Of a DNA stretch of 64,000 bases, positions 1 to 10,866 are shown piece by piece. The first letter of the stretch is position 1. Each line of letters starts with the position of its first letter. This DNA comes from Paracyclopina nana (taxonomy: Eukaryota > Arthropoda > Copepoda > Cyclopoida > Cyclopettidae), in contig JAGUCH010000001.1 in the NCBI GenBank assembly GCA_019096065.1, positions 7,440,001-7,504,000 of the forward strand, in the 5' to 3' direction. The notes beneath the pieces were generated by a model, which saw only the letters and a list, made by a program, of their open reading frames with translations, made no database searches and was not told where the DNA came from. The translations under genes were made by a program, and so were the position numbers.

Positions 1-1500
1 GTGTGGAGCCATTTTCTGCGATGCGGGAGCTGCCTGAAGCCACAACTTGCTGGTGATGCTCACTCCTTGACCTGCAGCTCTGCGACTTTTGATCCAGGTC
101 ATATGCCTCGAATAGCTCTTGCATAAGCAAATCGGCCTCCTTTTGAGAAATCTTTGTGCTCCTATTGAACTTGAATTCGTCGATTAAGTCGTAAAGCTCC
201 TCCTGCTCTTGGTAAACAAAATCAGGATCTTTCTCCTCCTCTTCATCCTCGGTCCTTTTCTTGAACTTTTCATCTTCAGCCGAGCCTTTTTCGACTGGCT
301 TCCCGTACGTCTCGGCGAGAAAGATGGCGTAGTCATCGATTTCGGTCTCGTACATATCCTCGGTGAAATCGGGAGGCACAAACTTAGTATCAAGCTCTTC
401 TATAGAGACCTCTTTTAGATTGGCTCTTGACCTCGTCATTCTTGAGCTGTCTTTTTCTTGACGAGGGCTGTCGAAATTCAAGGATCTCACAGCACTACTG
501 AGCTCAGGTGGCTTCTTGAACATCGAGTCCTTGTCGCCTGCTTGAGCAGCCGACGTGGTCGGCGAGGCTAGGATAGAGCCAGCAGACGAGCGAACAGAAG
601 GAGAGGTCATTAGTGAAGAATGAGGAGTTCCAGTGTCACTGGCACTAGCGATGCTTTCTTCGTCACTGCCATCAATAGCATCTTTGGATGGATCGTATTC
701 CTCATCTTCCTCGTCGGGAAGTTCAGCTGCAATGAAGGGAACCACGATTTCCTCCTTAGCCTTTTTCTTCACTGGTGTCTTCTGCTCGTGAACCTTTTCA
801 AGAAACCAATTCAGTTTTCCTCCACCCTGAGCAACATTCCTTGAAAAGCAAAATACTCATTAACCGGTCGATTTTAGCTCATTCCTATCTTACTTGGCAA
901 CCGTCCTAGTCATTCTCATGTCTGGAGCCACCGGAGATTCATCGGGGGCTTCGGATTCACCGGCCAGTTGCTGAACGACATTTAGAAGCTCGGGCGCTTC
1001 TACAAGTTTCCGAATAACACTTTTCACCTGGGTACGGTTCAATTTCAACTTATTGGCAACTTTCTCCATCCCTTCCTCAAAAGCTTCGGCGCTTTTGGCG
1101 ATGTCATCGGGCACTTCGATTTTCTTCAGTCCCAACCTTTTTTTCGACATTGATTTTCTTTTCTGGCGGTTTCTGAAGATCACGAAAAGAAATAATTAAA
1201 AATTGCTCCTCTACCAAAATGTCGTCAACTAACTTACAACTTGGTCTTTTTTGAGCTGCCTATAAAAGCCAACACGTTTGAGTGCCTTCGAGCAGGACTT
1301 TTGTGAGGGTTGCTTAGTTTGGGGACTTCAGTATCTTCATCATCTCGGAGATCAATCCTAAGAGAACGATCGCCATCGTCGTCCTCGTTCGCCTCGTCTG
1401 CGCTGTTGATGTCACTCCAATTTGAGTCACTCTCTTCTTGACCTTCGGCCTTCCTAGAGGAATCTCCGGTTGTTGATGATGAAGATTCAGAATTCTCCAT
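1..1500 (-). CDS. GON4L/YY1AP1-like nuclear protein, 5' part (3' end outside window)
   Basis: Three coding exons join in frame on the minus strand: 1238-1500 (start ATG at 1500), 894-1172 and 1-839, which runs off the window edge. Donors and acceptors are GT-AG, and introns are 65 and 54 bp. The first exon encodes a Ser/Asp/Glu-rich leader. The second encodes a helical, lysine-rich stretch. The third opens with a KLNWFLEK block, then an acidic DEEDEEYDPSKD block, and later DPDFVYQEQEELYDLIDEF followed by a lysine-bearing segment ending LLMQELFEAY. The order of an acidic EYDP block, a DPD-F block and an ELFE block resembles the metazoan GON4L/YY1AP1 family (Drosophila muscle wasted). These are nuclear transcription cofactors, and the fly protein is linked to the histone locus body. 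The SANT-like C-terminus expected for the family would lie outside the window. The gene is head-to-head with ELP1, 394 bp apart. Assignment is from memory of the family; exon structure is firmer than the name. Confidence 0.7.
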
Positions 1501-1894
1501 TATTTCTGCTTATGTAAAAAATAATAATTCAAAGGTACGTCAGTTTCTAACGCGAGCTAACAATAAAATGCCTAGTTACCAAAATGCGTAACTTCTAAAT
1601 GATTTCCGGATTTCTAGCCAAAAGTTGGTGTAATAAGACAGATTTTTTCGAAAAAAGCCACAACAAGGCTTCACAAATACTCTGCTATCGAAAACGCTTT
1701 GAGTTCGCGCCAGATATAAACAAAGCAGCAGAGTTGCAAAGATAACTCTTCACATTAAGTAACCCCATAAAATGGCATTTTTTGCCATAAATGGCTCATA
1801 ATCGCTCTTTCTTCAGAGAAGTCGAAAAGGTAAAGTAGTAAACAAAACATTTGATATACTTTTACACGTGAATCATTTTGAAATTGATAAGAAG
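1501..1894. promoter_or_regulatory. Divergent promoter region between GON4L-like and ELP1
   Basis: This 394-bp gap separates two divergent start codons and must hold both transcription starts or 5' UTRs. It contains CTATCGA at 1685-1691, which resembles the DRE core-promoter motif (TATCGATA) of Drosophila housekeeping genes. A similar motif occurs in the other head-to-head promoter of this window. No TATA box stands out. Function is inferred from position. Confidence 0.5.
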
Positions 1895-4800
1895 ATGAAA
1901 AATTTGGTCATTGGCGCAAAAGTTGCGCTTGAATGGGACCGACACAGTCAATCATTTGCCATCACGTTGTCCGATGAGGGTCCGGTGTCCTATGATAATG
2001 GGTTGGTTCAAATTCACACGCGGGACTCTCAAAAAGTACTTTGTGATCTGGCGAAAACACTCGTACAGGAAGGAAGCTCAGTTGCCTCTGACAAATGCTG
2101 TGGTATCGCGTTTTTGTCAGATGGGCGAATTGTGCTAGCCTTTCAGTCTGGTCTACTCATAAGCCTTGATGTGGGCTCGTCATCCGACGTTGAAGTTGTT
2201 GGAAATTTACCATGTGGCTTACAAGGCATTTGGAAAAGTCCTGATGATGAAATTCTCGTTCTTGCTGCCAGAGATGGAGCAATGATTCTGATGGCATCGA
2301 GAGACTTTGAACCTTTACTCGAGTTTTACCCTGATGAAGCTCAAGAAGCGGTTCTTTCAAACGTGAATGTTGGATGGGGTGCCAAAGAGACCCAATTTCA
2401 CGGCAAGGCAGGAAAAGCCGCGCGTGTCGCTTCAGAAGAGAAAGTTATCCCTTCAGACAATGACGCCGTTCATGTTGAATGGAGAGATGATGGTCAATAC
2501 TTAGCCATTTCCTTTGTATCACGCGAGGACATGGCGAGACGCATACGAGTTTTCAATCGTGAGGGTGTGCTTCAATCCACGTCAGAGGTTGTCCCATACT
2601 TGGCCCCTTGCCTGGCATGGAAAACGTCTCGTTTAATTACGTCGTCTATGCAAAAATCTAACGGAGCTACAGTAATAGGATTTTTTGAGAAAAACGGCTT
2701 GAGGCATGGGGAGTTTGAGGTACCGGCTGGATGTGATGTGAAGACCATTTCATGGAACGCAGACGGCTCTGTATTAGCTGCACATTTGTTCGACAGCAAG
2801 TTGGGTAAGGATGCGATTCAGTTCTGGGTCGTCTCGAACTATTGCTGGCAATTGAAAAAAACTGTGGTCCAAGACAGAATTCAGTCATTCCTTTGGGACC
2901 CAATGATGCCAATGTTGTGCTTCATCTTTTCACGCGATGAAGCTTTTGAGCTGCGTCTTAAATGGAAAATTCACCACAGTGGAGGCAAATTGAAGGACGA
3001 CGCTGCATATGTTTGTGTGATCAACGGCAAGGTGCTAAAAGTGACACCTTTTCGTCAAATGGTCGTACCTCCGCCTATGAGTGCATTTGAACTGCACTTT
3101 GATTCGTACATTTCAAACGTGACTTTTTCCCCTAGCCTATCGTTGGCAGTTGTAACGCAAACTGAAGATGCATATGTATTCGAGGAAGCTGACTTATCTT
3201 CGTCTTCTAATGAAGTCAAAATAACTGGAGCTGGAGGGACTGGATTTGTGCCTAAGTGTAATGTGTTCAGCATGAAAGTTAAGTTCAAGCTAACGGGCGT
3301 CGGCTGTGAGCTGTCCAACTGGTCATGGTATGATCAAGCCAGGGCTTTTGCCTCTTGCGAGGAGAAAGTATTTGTGATTGATATGATAACAGGAGAGACG
3401 ATAGCAACTTTGACATGCGAATCGGCCGTGTATGACATCGTGGGAAATAGTATTTTCCTGGTTGATGGCTCTGTTGCCACGATTACTGAATCAAACGAAT
3501 TGGAGCCCTCTAATATAAGATTGCCTGATGGCTGCACCAATGACATCTTCGAAAGCAAGATTTTTTCCCTGCATGAAAAAAGCCAGAGGCTCTACATCAA
3601 TGGCAAAGAGGCTGCCATAGGAGTAAACTCATTTTTCGTGCACTCAGATTTCTTGATGATCACTACGGTGAAGCATCAACTCAAGTCCATTCCTTTGACG
3701 GCCATCAATACGGATGAAAATGCTACTTTGTCGTGGTCTGTTGAATCAGTACGAGCGCTGGAACGGGGCGCAAAGCTGATCTTGGCTGTTTCCAAAGACG
3801 CGAAAACAATCCTTCAGATGCCTAGGGGAAATTTGGAGGTTATCTACCCTCGAGCATTGTCATTGCACATTATCAAAAAATTCTTGGACAACTGCTTTTA
3901 CAAGGAAGCAATAACAATGATGAGGCGTCAGAGAATCAACATGAACTTGATTGTGGACCACAATTTCACACTTTTCAAGGAGAATGCCCTCTCATTTATC
4001 CAACAAACGCCGTCAATTGATAGCCTCTGCGTTTTCATAGCTGACTTGGTGTAAGTTTCTGTCCACCTCTTTCTTTATGTTACGATCTAATTTTTATGAC
4101 CTAATTATTTTCAGGGAAGAGGATGTTACGCAAACCATGTACGAAAGCATGTATCGCGGCTCGACATCGCAATATTTGACAACTAAGGTGGATCAAATCT
4201 GCAGTATTTTGCTGGAGTATATGATGGCTCAAAGGGATAAATACGTTTTGCCAATTATATCATGCTTGGTGAAGAGCTCCAAGTCCAAGTTGGACGATGC
4301 CCTTTTGGAAATCAAAAGGTTGAAAGGTAATTGTTCCTATTCTAAATTGCTCGAGTTATGCTTCAATTCGCCTATTTTTCAGATAATAATGATCCAACGA
4401 GGGCCGACGAGGCATTATCATTCCTTCTCTTACTGGTCAATGTGAATGTCCTCTATGATGTAGCCCTGGGTCTATACGACTTTGAGCTCGTCATCTACGT
4501 TGCAGAGCGATCGCAGAAAGATCCCAAGGAGTATGTGCCCTTCCTCAACGATTTGAAGCGATTACCAGAGACCTACAGAAAATACAAGATTGATCTTCAT
4601 TTGAAGCGCTTTCACTCTGCTCTGAAGCACATATCCAACTGTGGACCTGAATACCTGGAAGAGTGCCTAGATTTGGTCAAAAGTCAAAGGCTGTATTTGG
4701 ATGCAATCCATCTTTATGCTCCCAATTCAGAGGGTCACGTGGCAATTTGCAAAGCTTACGGAGATTATCTTGCAAGCAAGAAGTATTATGAGGACGCTGC

Positions 4801-5821
4801 CTTGATTTATGAGGCTGGCGGAATGAAGGTTGAAGCTGTGTCCTCGTGGGAACAATCGAGCAATTGGCGATACTGCCTTGCTTTAGGGCAGCAAGTTATT
4901 AAACCAGCCTCTGAATTCGCTAAGCTTTGCAGACGAGTTGCTGAAAAGCTGAAAGAAGCCCACCGATACCATGAAGCTTCACAGGTACTCACTGAATACT
5001 TGAGCGATCCCGAGGAAGCTTTTATTGCTTTGATTGAGGGCCGTGCGTGGGACGACGCTGTGAGGCTGGTTTCTCTTCACGAGAGGCCGGACTTGTTTGA
5101 AACTCATCTTAAACCGGCCTTGACTGAGTATGCACAAACTACCATTGCAAGCTTGGACAAAAAATCGACCTCCTTTCACGATAATTTGTCTCGGCTATTA
5201 ACGGTTGTCCAAATGAAAGACAATATTGCCGCTGGAAATTACGACGAGGCTGATATAAATGTGGAAGATGCAGACATGTTCTCGGAAGCTGCCAGTCAAG
5301 CTGATCTCCAAAGCATGAGCTCTAGGGCCAAGTCACACTCTGCATCGCTCAAGACTCGAGCTTCGAACCGCTCAAAGTCATCCAGAGCAAGGCGTAAACA
5401 GGAGCTAAAAAAATATTCCATCAAAGAGGGTAGTAAGTTTGAAGACCTCGGCCTTTTTGCGGCTTTGCACGATCTCATGAGCCAACTTTACGCCACATCT
5501 TTCAATGAGGTTGGTCAGCTCACTAGAGTCTTGTACAAATTCGGGTTTGTCGAAGAGGCCAAAGTTTTGCAACAGAAGTTGATTGATCTCGACTCAGCAT
5601 TAAAAGACAAGGAAGCCATAATTTGGAATCCTGCTTGGTTCGAGGGCCACTCTAGCTCTGACGGTATCAAATTTGGACCCAACACTACCACTGAAGATGT
5701 GGTTAGCCGTGCAACTCAAGCGTCTGCCTACAAACCCGACTTGTCGATTTTGGAACCGAAGTTTCGATTTCCGCCAAAAAGGCCGTCCAACAGCGATTGG
5801 TTGTTGCAAATTCTAATGTGA
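1895..5821 (+). CDS. ELP1: Elongator complex protein 1 (ELP1/IKAP), complete
   Basis: The CDS is join(1895-4050, 4115-4326, 4383-5821), 1268 aa, close to the roughly 1330 aa of human ELP1. Introns are 64 and 56 bp with GTAAGT/CAG and GTAATT/CAG sites; frames join exactly. ELP1 is the scaffold of Elongator, which makes the cm5U-type modifications at wobble uridine of tRNAs. Family signatures are VGWGAKETQFHG near residue 165, TSEVVPYLAPCLAWK, FFEKNGLRHGEF, QMPRGNLEVIYPRALSLH, TYDFEL-like LYDFELVIYVAEKSQKDPKEY-type text (here AERSQKDPKEYVPFLN), and CGPEYLEECLDL. The N-terminal half forms the WD40 propellers and the C-terminal half the helical TPR-like part. A basic segment around residues 1115-1135 (RSKSSRARRKQELKK) matches the tRNA-binding region. 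An in-frame GTG at 1868 precedes the ATG, but eukaryotic initiation points to ATG 1895. Intact, no breaks. Confidence 0.96.
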
Positions 5822-5850
5822 CCTGCCAGTGATAATAATTAAATATAAAA

Positions 5851-5856
5851 AATAAA
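5851..5856 (+). terminator. Poly(A) signal of ELP1 (AATAAA)
   Basis: A canonical AATAAA lies 30 bp after the ELP1 stop codon, so the 3' UTR is probably only about 50 nt. Cleavage would fall around 5870, next to the convergent signal of the minus-strand gene. Confidence 0.7.
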
Positions 5857-5890
5857 AGAGCAAGTTGTGTAATTGGCCGAATTTTTCTTC

Positions 5891-5896
5891 TTTATT
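5891..5896 (-). terminator. Likely poly(A) signal of the RS-rich gene (AATAAA on minus strand)
   Basis: TTTATT on the plus strand gives AATAAA on the minus strand, 478 bp past the stop codon at 6374. I noticed no other AATAAA on that strand between 6374 and 5891. If used, the transcript ends near 5870, so the two convergent transcripts end within a few tens of bases of each other. Confidence 0.5.
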
Positions 5897-6373
5897 TTTG
5901 TGATTTTTTTCACAGCCGCTGCAGTAGTATAATACACAATACATGTGCAATCGCAAATGGTTTTTGTCCTGAAAGGATGAAAGCGTTAAAATTATATCCT
6001 AGGAAGGATAGGGCAGCCAGTCATAATACTAAAATACATTAACATATATATAAAGTATCACAGATGGGTTTCTCTTCAGACTTAGGGTATTTCGAGCTTT
6101 TAAAAATTAATGCATTGCAATGTCTGAAAAATGGTCATCAATGCAGCGGTTAGTAAATAGAAAAACCGTAGCTAACAGGCTTTCAGCGAGAGCAAATTGT
6201 ATCCCATTTTCCATCTAGCAATGCGGTAATTTTCCGTTGGTTCAACTTACCTCATTTAACGAGTATGCACAGTGCAAATCATGAAGCAGATAGTAACTGT
6301 AAAAGACGAGCGTCAATTTTAGTAAAACAGCTTGAAATTCATAATGGATTGAGATAATCGAATGCAGATTCTT

Positions 6374-8620
6374 TCAGGAATGCAACTTTCGATCAGCTTC
6401 GATCTGCTTATGACGCTTTAGCATAGCCTCGTTTTTCTTCTTCATCTTATCCAGCAGAGTATCCTCAGAATCGATATTTTCGAAAAAGTTGAACAACTCC
6501 TCATCCTCGTCATCGGCGGCTGTGACTACTTTGGACTTGGATGCCACCACGTGCTCGTCATCTGACGACCCAGCCTTGTGCTTTTTCGATCGTTTTTTCT
6601 CCTTTTTCTTCTCCTTCTTCTTCTTCTTTTCTTTCTTCTTTTTCTCCTTCTTTTCCTTTTTAGAAGGTGTGATTTCCTCTTCAGATTCAGTTTCATCCAT
6701 GACCGGCTCAGGCAACCGCCTCTTTTCAGGCTTTTTAGTAACAGCTTCGGGACGCTCTTCCTCAAAATCATCAGAAACACGAGCGCCTAGTCTAGACATT
6801 ACCGATGTCCTAATAGAAAAACCACCATTAGTAGGTCTCAAGAAAGCACGAATTTAAATATACCTTATATTGGGCTTTCCATGCAATGCATCACTGCGAT
6901 TTGGTCGACTTTTGTCAGGACTCATTCCTGATGATTTTTGCACGATTCGATTAGACTGTGAGCGAGATTGAAACTTGGAGGGAGCGTAAGCAGTATCTTC
7001 TTCGTCTGATGAAGTTATCCTCGCATTTTCCAACGAATCTCGATCCTCATTGTCACCGAAATCGTCGTTAAATTTCTCGGCAGACGGCCTCTTTGTCTGA
7101 TGTTGGCCTTGCTGTTGCCGCTTCTTATGTAGCTGTACCCTCAAATCCACAACATTTTTGCCCGCTAAATGCAACAATATGTTAAAGGAGCTGTGAAAAG
7201 TATGTCATAAAATAGGTTTACCTTGCCGTTTAGGTTTGTCGTCATCAAACATATCGAGAGTGTCATCGACAGACAAGCTAATGGAGTCACCATTGTTCTC
7301 CGAATTCATCCTCTTTTTTGCATGGCTCGAGAGTGAAGAGGGGCTTTTTCGTCTTCGAGTCTCATCCGATTTGCCATCATTATTGCCAAATGAAGACTTC
7401 TTAAGTGATATCTTTTTTCCCTCCGGCTTGATTTCTGCATTGGATTCGAATTTTTTGCGCCGTTGCATTAGCTTCTCTCGTTCTGGACTCGACAGACTCT
7501 TCAACTTATCTTCAGCAGCTTCATGAGCTTTTTCCTCGTCAGACACCTTGCTTACCTTGCCATTATGGTTTTTTCTTGCTGGTGGCAAGGATTTAGATTT
7601 GTCCTCAAAGCGAGCCTCTCTGGCTTGGCTATGAAATGGATGATCCCTACCTTGTCTAGGAGCAGATTCTCCACGAGCGACTCTGTGCTCGGGACTTAAG
7701 GTCGGCGTCCTTCGGGATCGGGCAGGCGGCGGACTGCGTCTATGAGGAGATCGACTATACGGTCTAGTCGGGGGAAGCCGATACTTTCGAGGACTCGGGG
7801 ATCTTGAGTACCTTCGAGGAATAAGAGGGGACCTTCTCCGTCTGTACGGGGATGGAGATCTAGACCCTCTGCGATACGGTGGAGGAGAGTAACGGGAGCG
7901 AGGGCTATAACGTCTTGGAGATAACTTCCTGTACCTCGGAGGAGTACGAGACCGATCGCGCAAAGGTTTGGCATGGCCTTCCTGTTCGGGCTGTTGATTT
8001 AACTTAACTGGCTTTGTTCGCTTGACTTTCTTCTTAACCAGGATAACTTTCGTCTTTTTGGGCTTCACAACTGGCTTCTTCGTATCTTTAAGCTCGTCCT
8101 CAAACTCATTTAAAAAATTGGTGAATTCATCGACCTCTTCCGAGCAATCTACATTGAGCACATCATCTGGCTCTGAGAGCTGTGTCTTAATTATGCTCGG
8201 CTTTTTGTCTGGCCCTGGCTTTGCTTCAGCTTCTTCGGTCTCCGACTCAGTGGCAGTCACCTCTTCCTCAACCTCAATTTCCTCCTCGCTCTCCGACTCG
8301 TCAGAACTTTTGTCAGAGTCAAACCGATTGAACTTGGTTCGAGCCGGAGATCCAGAAGAACGCACTATGGACTGTTCTAGCTTAGCCTTAGGGACCTCAA
8401 TAGGCTTCTCCTCTTCCAGTGGAACAATAGAGAGCAAGTTTGACCTTACGGGATGAGCTTGAACCTTGAACGCGGACTTCTTTGGCTTCATAGAGGCCAG
8501 CGCGGCCATTCTCAGAGCCTCAAGATCATCTTCCTCATTATTGGTGATATCCAGTGGTGGGTCAGGTTTGAGGAGCTCCAATGCAGCATTACTTTTATCG
8601 GACTCCACAAGTGAAGCCAT
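6374..8620 (-). CDS. RS-rich, lysine-rich nuclear protein, family not identified
   Basis: The CDS is complement of 6374-6809, 6864-7164 and 7222-8620, giving 711 aa. Introns are 54 and 57 bp with GT-AG ends and exact frame continuity. Residues about 28-48 hold a conserved-looking block (DDLEALRMAALASMKPKK). Acidic stretches follow. Residues about 220-310 form an Arg/Ser-Pro rich RS domain (for example RDRSRTPPRYRK, RRYSRSPSPRKY). Exon 2 begins AGKNVVDLRVQLHKKR and exon 3 begins RTSVMSRLGARV. The C-terminus has a run of Lys/Glu (about residues 615-645) and a nuclear-localisation-like KKHK. RS domains are typical of splicing and mRNA-processing factors, so a nuclear RNA-processing role is inferred. 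There is no visible RRM, zinc finger or enzyme motif, and I do not recognise the family. Head-to-head with SLC35F6, tail-to-tail with ELP1. Confidence 0.85.
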
Positions 8621-9242
8621 GATGATCTTATCTCAAAAACGTCCCTGAATGATGGCGAAACAACGGTTGAAAAATGGAGGCAAAGTTGACCTCAAAATAC
8701 GGCACTTACAGTTAACTTGAGCTGCTTTTTTTCCTTCAGCATTCAATTTAGATGTTTCCACTTGTCAACTATCCATTGGAAGAGACGAAAATTGGGAAGC
8801 AGCGCCTAAATTAACCATACGTTAAAATAAACCAAAATCTTCAAAAGATACGTAAACAATTTTCGTGCCAGCTTGGAAACAGCATAAAAAATGTGTCGAA
8901 TTATGAGTCAATCTCGACCTTTGAAAACCACTCTTAAATAGTTTCGATAGCACTATCGCGTTTTTTAATAATATTAAAAGCAGAAAAATATTTTTTCATT
9001 TTTTTCAATTTGTTTTGTTGAATAGAGTCTCATTACTGCGGTCGTTTGCTAGTAACTTTTACCGATTTTTTGCCAATTATTTTGTGTACAGGCTCTTGCT
9101 CTCGGCTACAACTACATTTACTTTTAAAGCTGAGGATAAAAAGAGAATATTTCATTATTTACTATGTACTATTTTTCGTTAAAACCATATTTAGCTGAAG
9201 GGAGTATATTTTTCGTCAATATGAAGGTGGCTATCAATCAAA
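8621..9242. promoter_or_regulatory. Divergent promoter region between RS-rich gene and SLC35F6
   Basis: This 622-bp gap lies between divergent starts. It holds TCGATAG at 8944-8950 (reverse complement of CTATCGA) and CTATCGC at 8953-8959, so two DRE-like half sites face each other within 16 bp. The rest is AT-rich. Promoter role is inferred from gene orientation. Confidence 0.5.
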
Positions 9243-10866
9243 ATGAAGTTTACGGCGTATCAAGTCTTCTTGATCATAGCATTTATAGCGGCAGGAACCA
9301 CGAGTACCTTACTATCAAAGTAGAGCATTTAGGGACGCCTAGTTTACTGATTAATTTACTCATTTTATGCTCTTTCAGATGGGTCAGCTCAACAACGGCC
9401 AAAAATAGCATCGGTGTGGAGGTGAAGTTTCGCCATCCCTTTCTTCAAACAAACGGCATGTTCCTTGGCGAGTTCATTTGCTTGCTGATTTTTTACAGTT
9501 TCGGTTTTTGCAAAAAGGTTTATGTAAGTTTTCTTTCACCTAGCATAAAAGTTGATTCTCCTTCTAAATTTGTTCGGTTTAGTCAGAAAAGTTTCTAAGA
9601 AAGACTGCCGCTTCTAAGGAAGCTGAAACAAACTCGCCAGTGGAATTATCGGAAAATTCAATTGCACATGCGAAAGCTGATGCGAAGCAAACGAAGAAAT
9701 TCACATGGAAAAAGTCGTGGATTTTTATCTTTCCAGCCCTTTGTGACATGACAGCAACATCAGTGATGTATGTCGGTTTAGCTTTGACCACAGCTTCGTC
9801 TTATCAAATGCTACGAGGTGCTGTGATAGTCTTCACTGGGATTGCGTCTCGCATTTTTCTGAGGAAGCTCTTGGTTTGGTATCAATGGCTCGGTATGCTT
9901 GTCATCACTGCTGGTCTTGTGATTGTGGGATCTGGGGACATGATTACCGATAGCAAAGTATTTTGTAATATTTCTGTACTGAGATAATTTCTTAACAGTT
10001 GCTTTTTGCTTTTAGAGATGTCCCGATAAGCTTTTGCACCTCGGAAATAACGCAACTGAATTATCGAAAGAGTCCGATGAATGTGACGAAGAAATGGAAC
10101 GAATCCATAGCATTTTAGGCGACGTAATTGTTATTGCTGCTCAGGTAATTCATTCATCGATCTGATTGGTTTTGCCTTCTATGCATGACGTAATGGTTTT
10201 TTTAGATTGTCGTTGCGTTCCAGCTCACCTATGAAGAAAAGGTTATGAAAAAGTACGACATTGCACCTATCGAAGCCATAGGTTGGGAAGGTAAATTCTG
10301 ATGATATTTGCGTAGAACTTAACCGAGTGTTATGACTAATTTTCATTAGGCTGCTTTGGCTTCACCTCCCTGACAACCCTTATGGTTGTGTTGGCTCACG
10401 TGAAAACAAACAGCAAAGTTTGGGGTCACAGCCCAATCCCTCCGTATTACATGGAGGATGCACTCGATGGCCTCACTCAATTGAAAAACAACGGAACCTT
10501 GTTGGCAGCATTTCTTTGCATCGTATGTGCTATTTGTGTTGCGGCTGTTTTAGGCATTTCATTGACTAAGGAGCGATCGGCCACAACGAGGACGATCACT
10601 GATAGTTTTAGAACCTTGGTGATCTGGTTGCTATCGGTTTCGCTACAGTTGCAGCAGTTTCATTTTCTCCAGGTAATGATTTACGGCTACTCATTTGAAA
10701 AATGACTTATGAGCCTTCTTTTCAGCCTTTGGGATTCTTCACTCTAGTGGTCGGGATGCTTTTGTACTACAACTTTTTGATTGTGCCGTGGATCCAGAAA
10801 TACTTCATGAATCCTACGCCTGAGGCAGAAGTGAGTAACCAAGGAGAAAACCTTGGTGAAGTGTAA
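9243..10866 (+). CDS. SLC35F6: Solute carrier family 35 member F6 (SLC35F6), complete
   Basis: Seven exons join in frame: 9243-9319, 9379-9523, 9583-9957, 10016-10144, 10206-10290, 10350-10672 and 10726-10866, giving 424 aa (human about 370). Introns are 53-61 bp. The protein is a ten-helix drug/metabolite-transporter-fold membrane protein. Human SLC35F6 is reported in lysosomes and mitochondria; its substrate is unsettled. Matching blocks are the N-terminal helix starting MKFTAYQVFLIIAFIAAG, RHPFLQTNGMFLGEF, FPALCDMTATSVMYVGLAL, SYQMLRGAVIVFTGI, WYQWLGMLVITAGLVIVG, MEDALDGL and ISLTKERSATTRT. The loop after helix 2 has a charged insert (about residues 75-110), and the loop after exon 3 is also longer than in human, which explains the extra length. 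For exon 3 the first AG (before 9583) is required, because the next AG would give an early stop. Start ATG 9243 has a good AAA context. Confidence 0.93.

Noticed and set aside
1868-1894. N-terminal extension of ELP1 from an in-frame GTG
   Set aside because: GTG is not a normal eukaryotic start, and ELP1 proteins begin close to the first ATG, here at 1895.
6489-6857. Plus-strand Phe/Ser-rich frame of 122 codons
   Set aside because: It is the antisense of the lysine-rich segment of the RS-rich protein.
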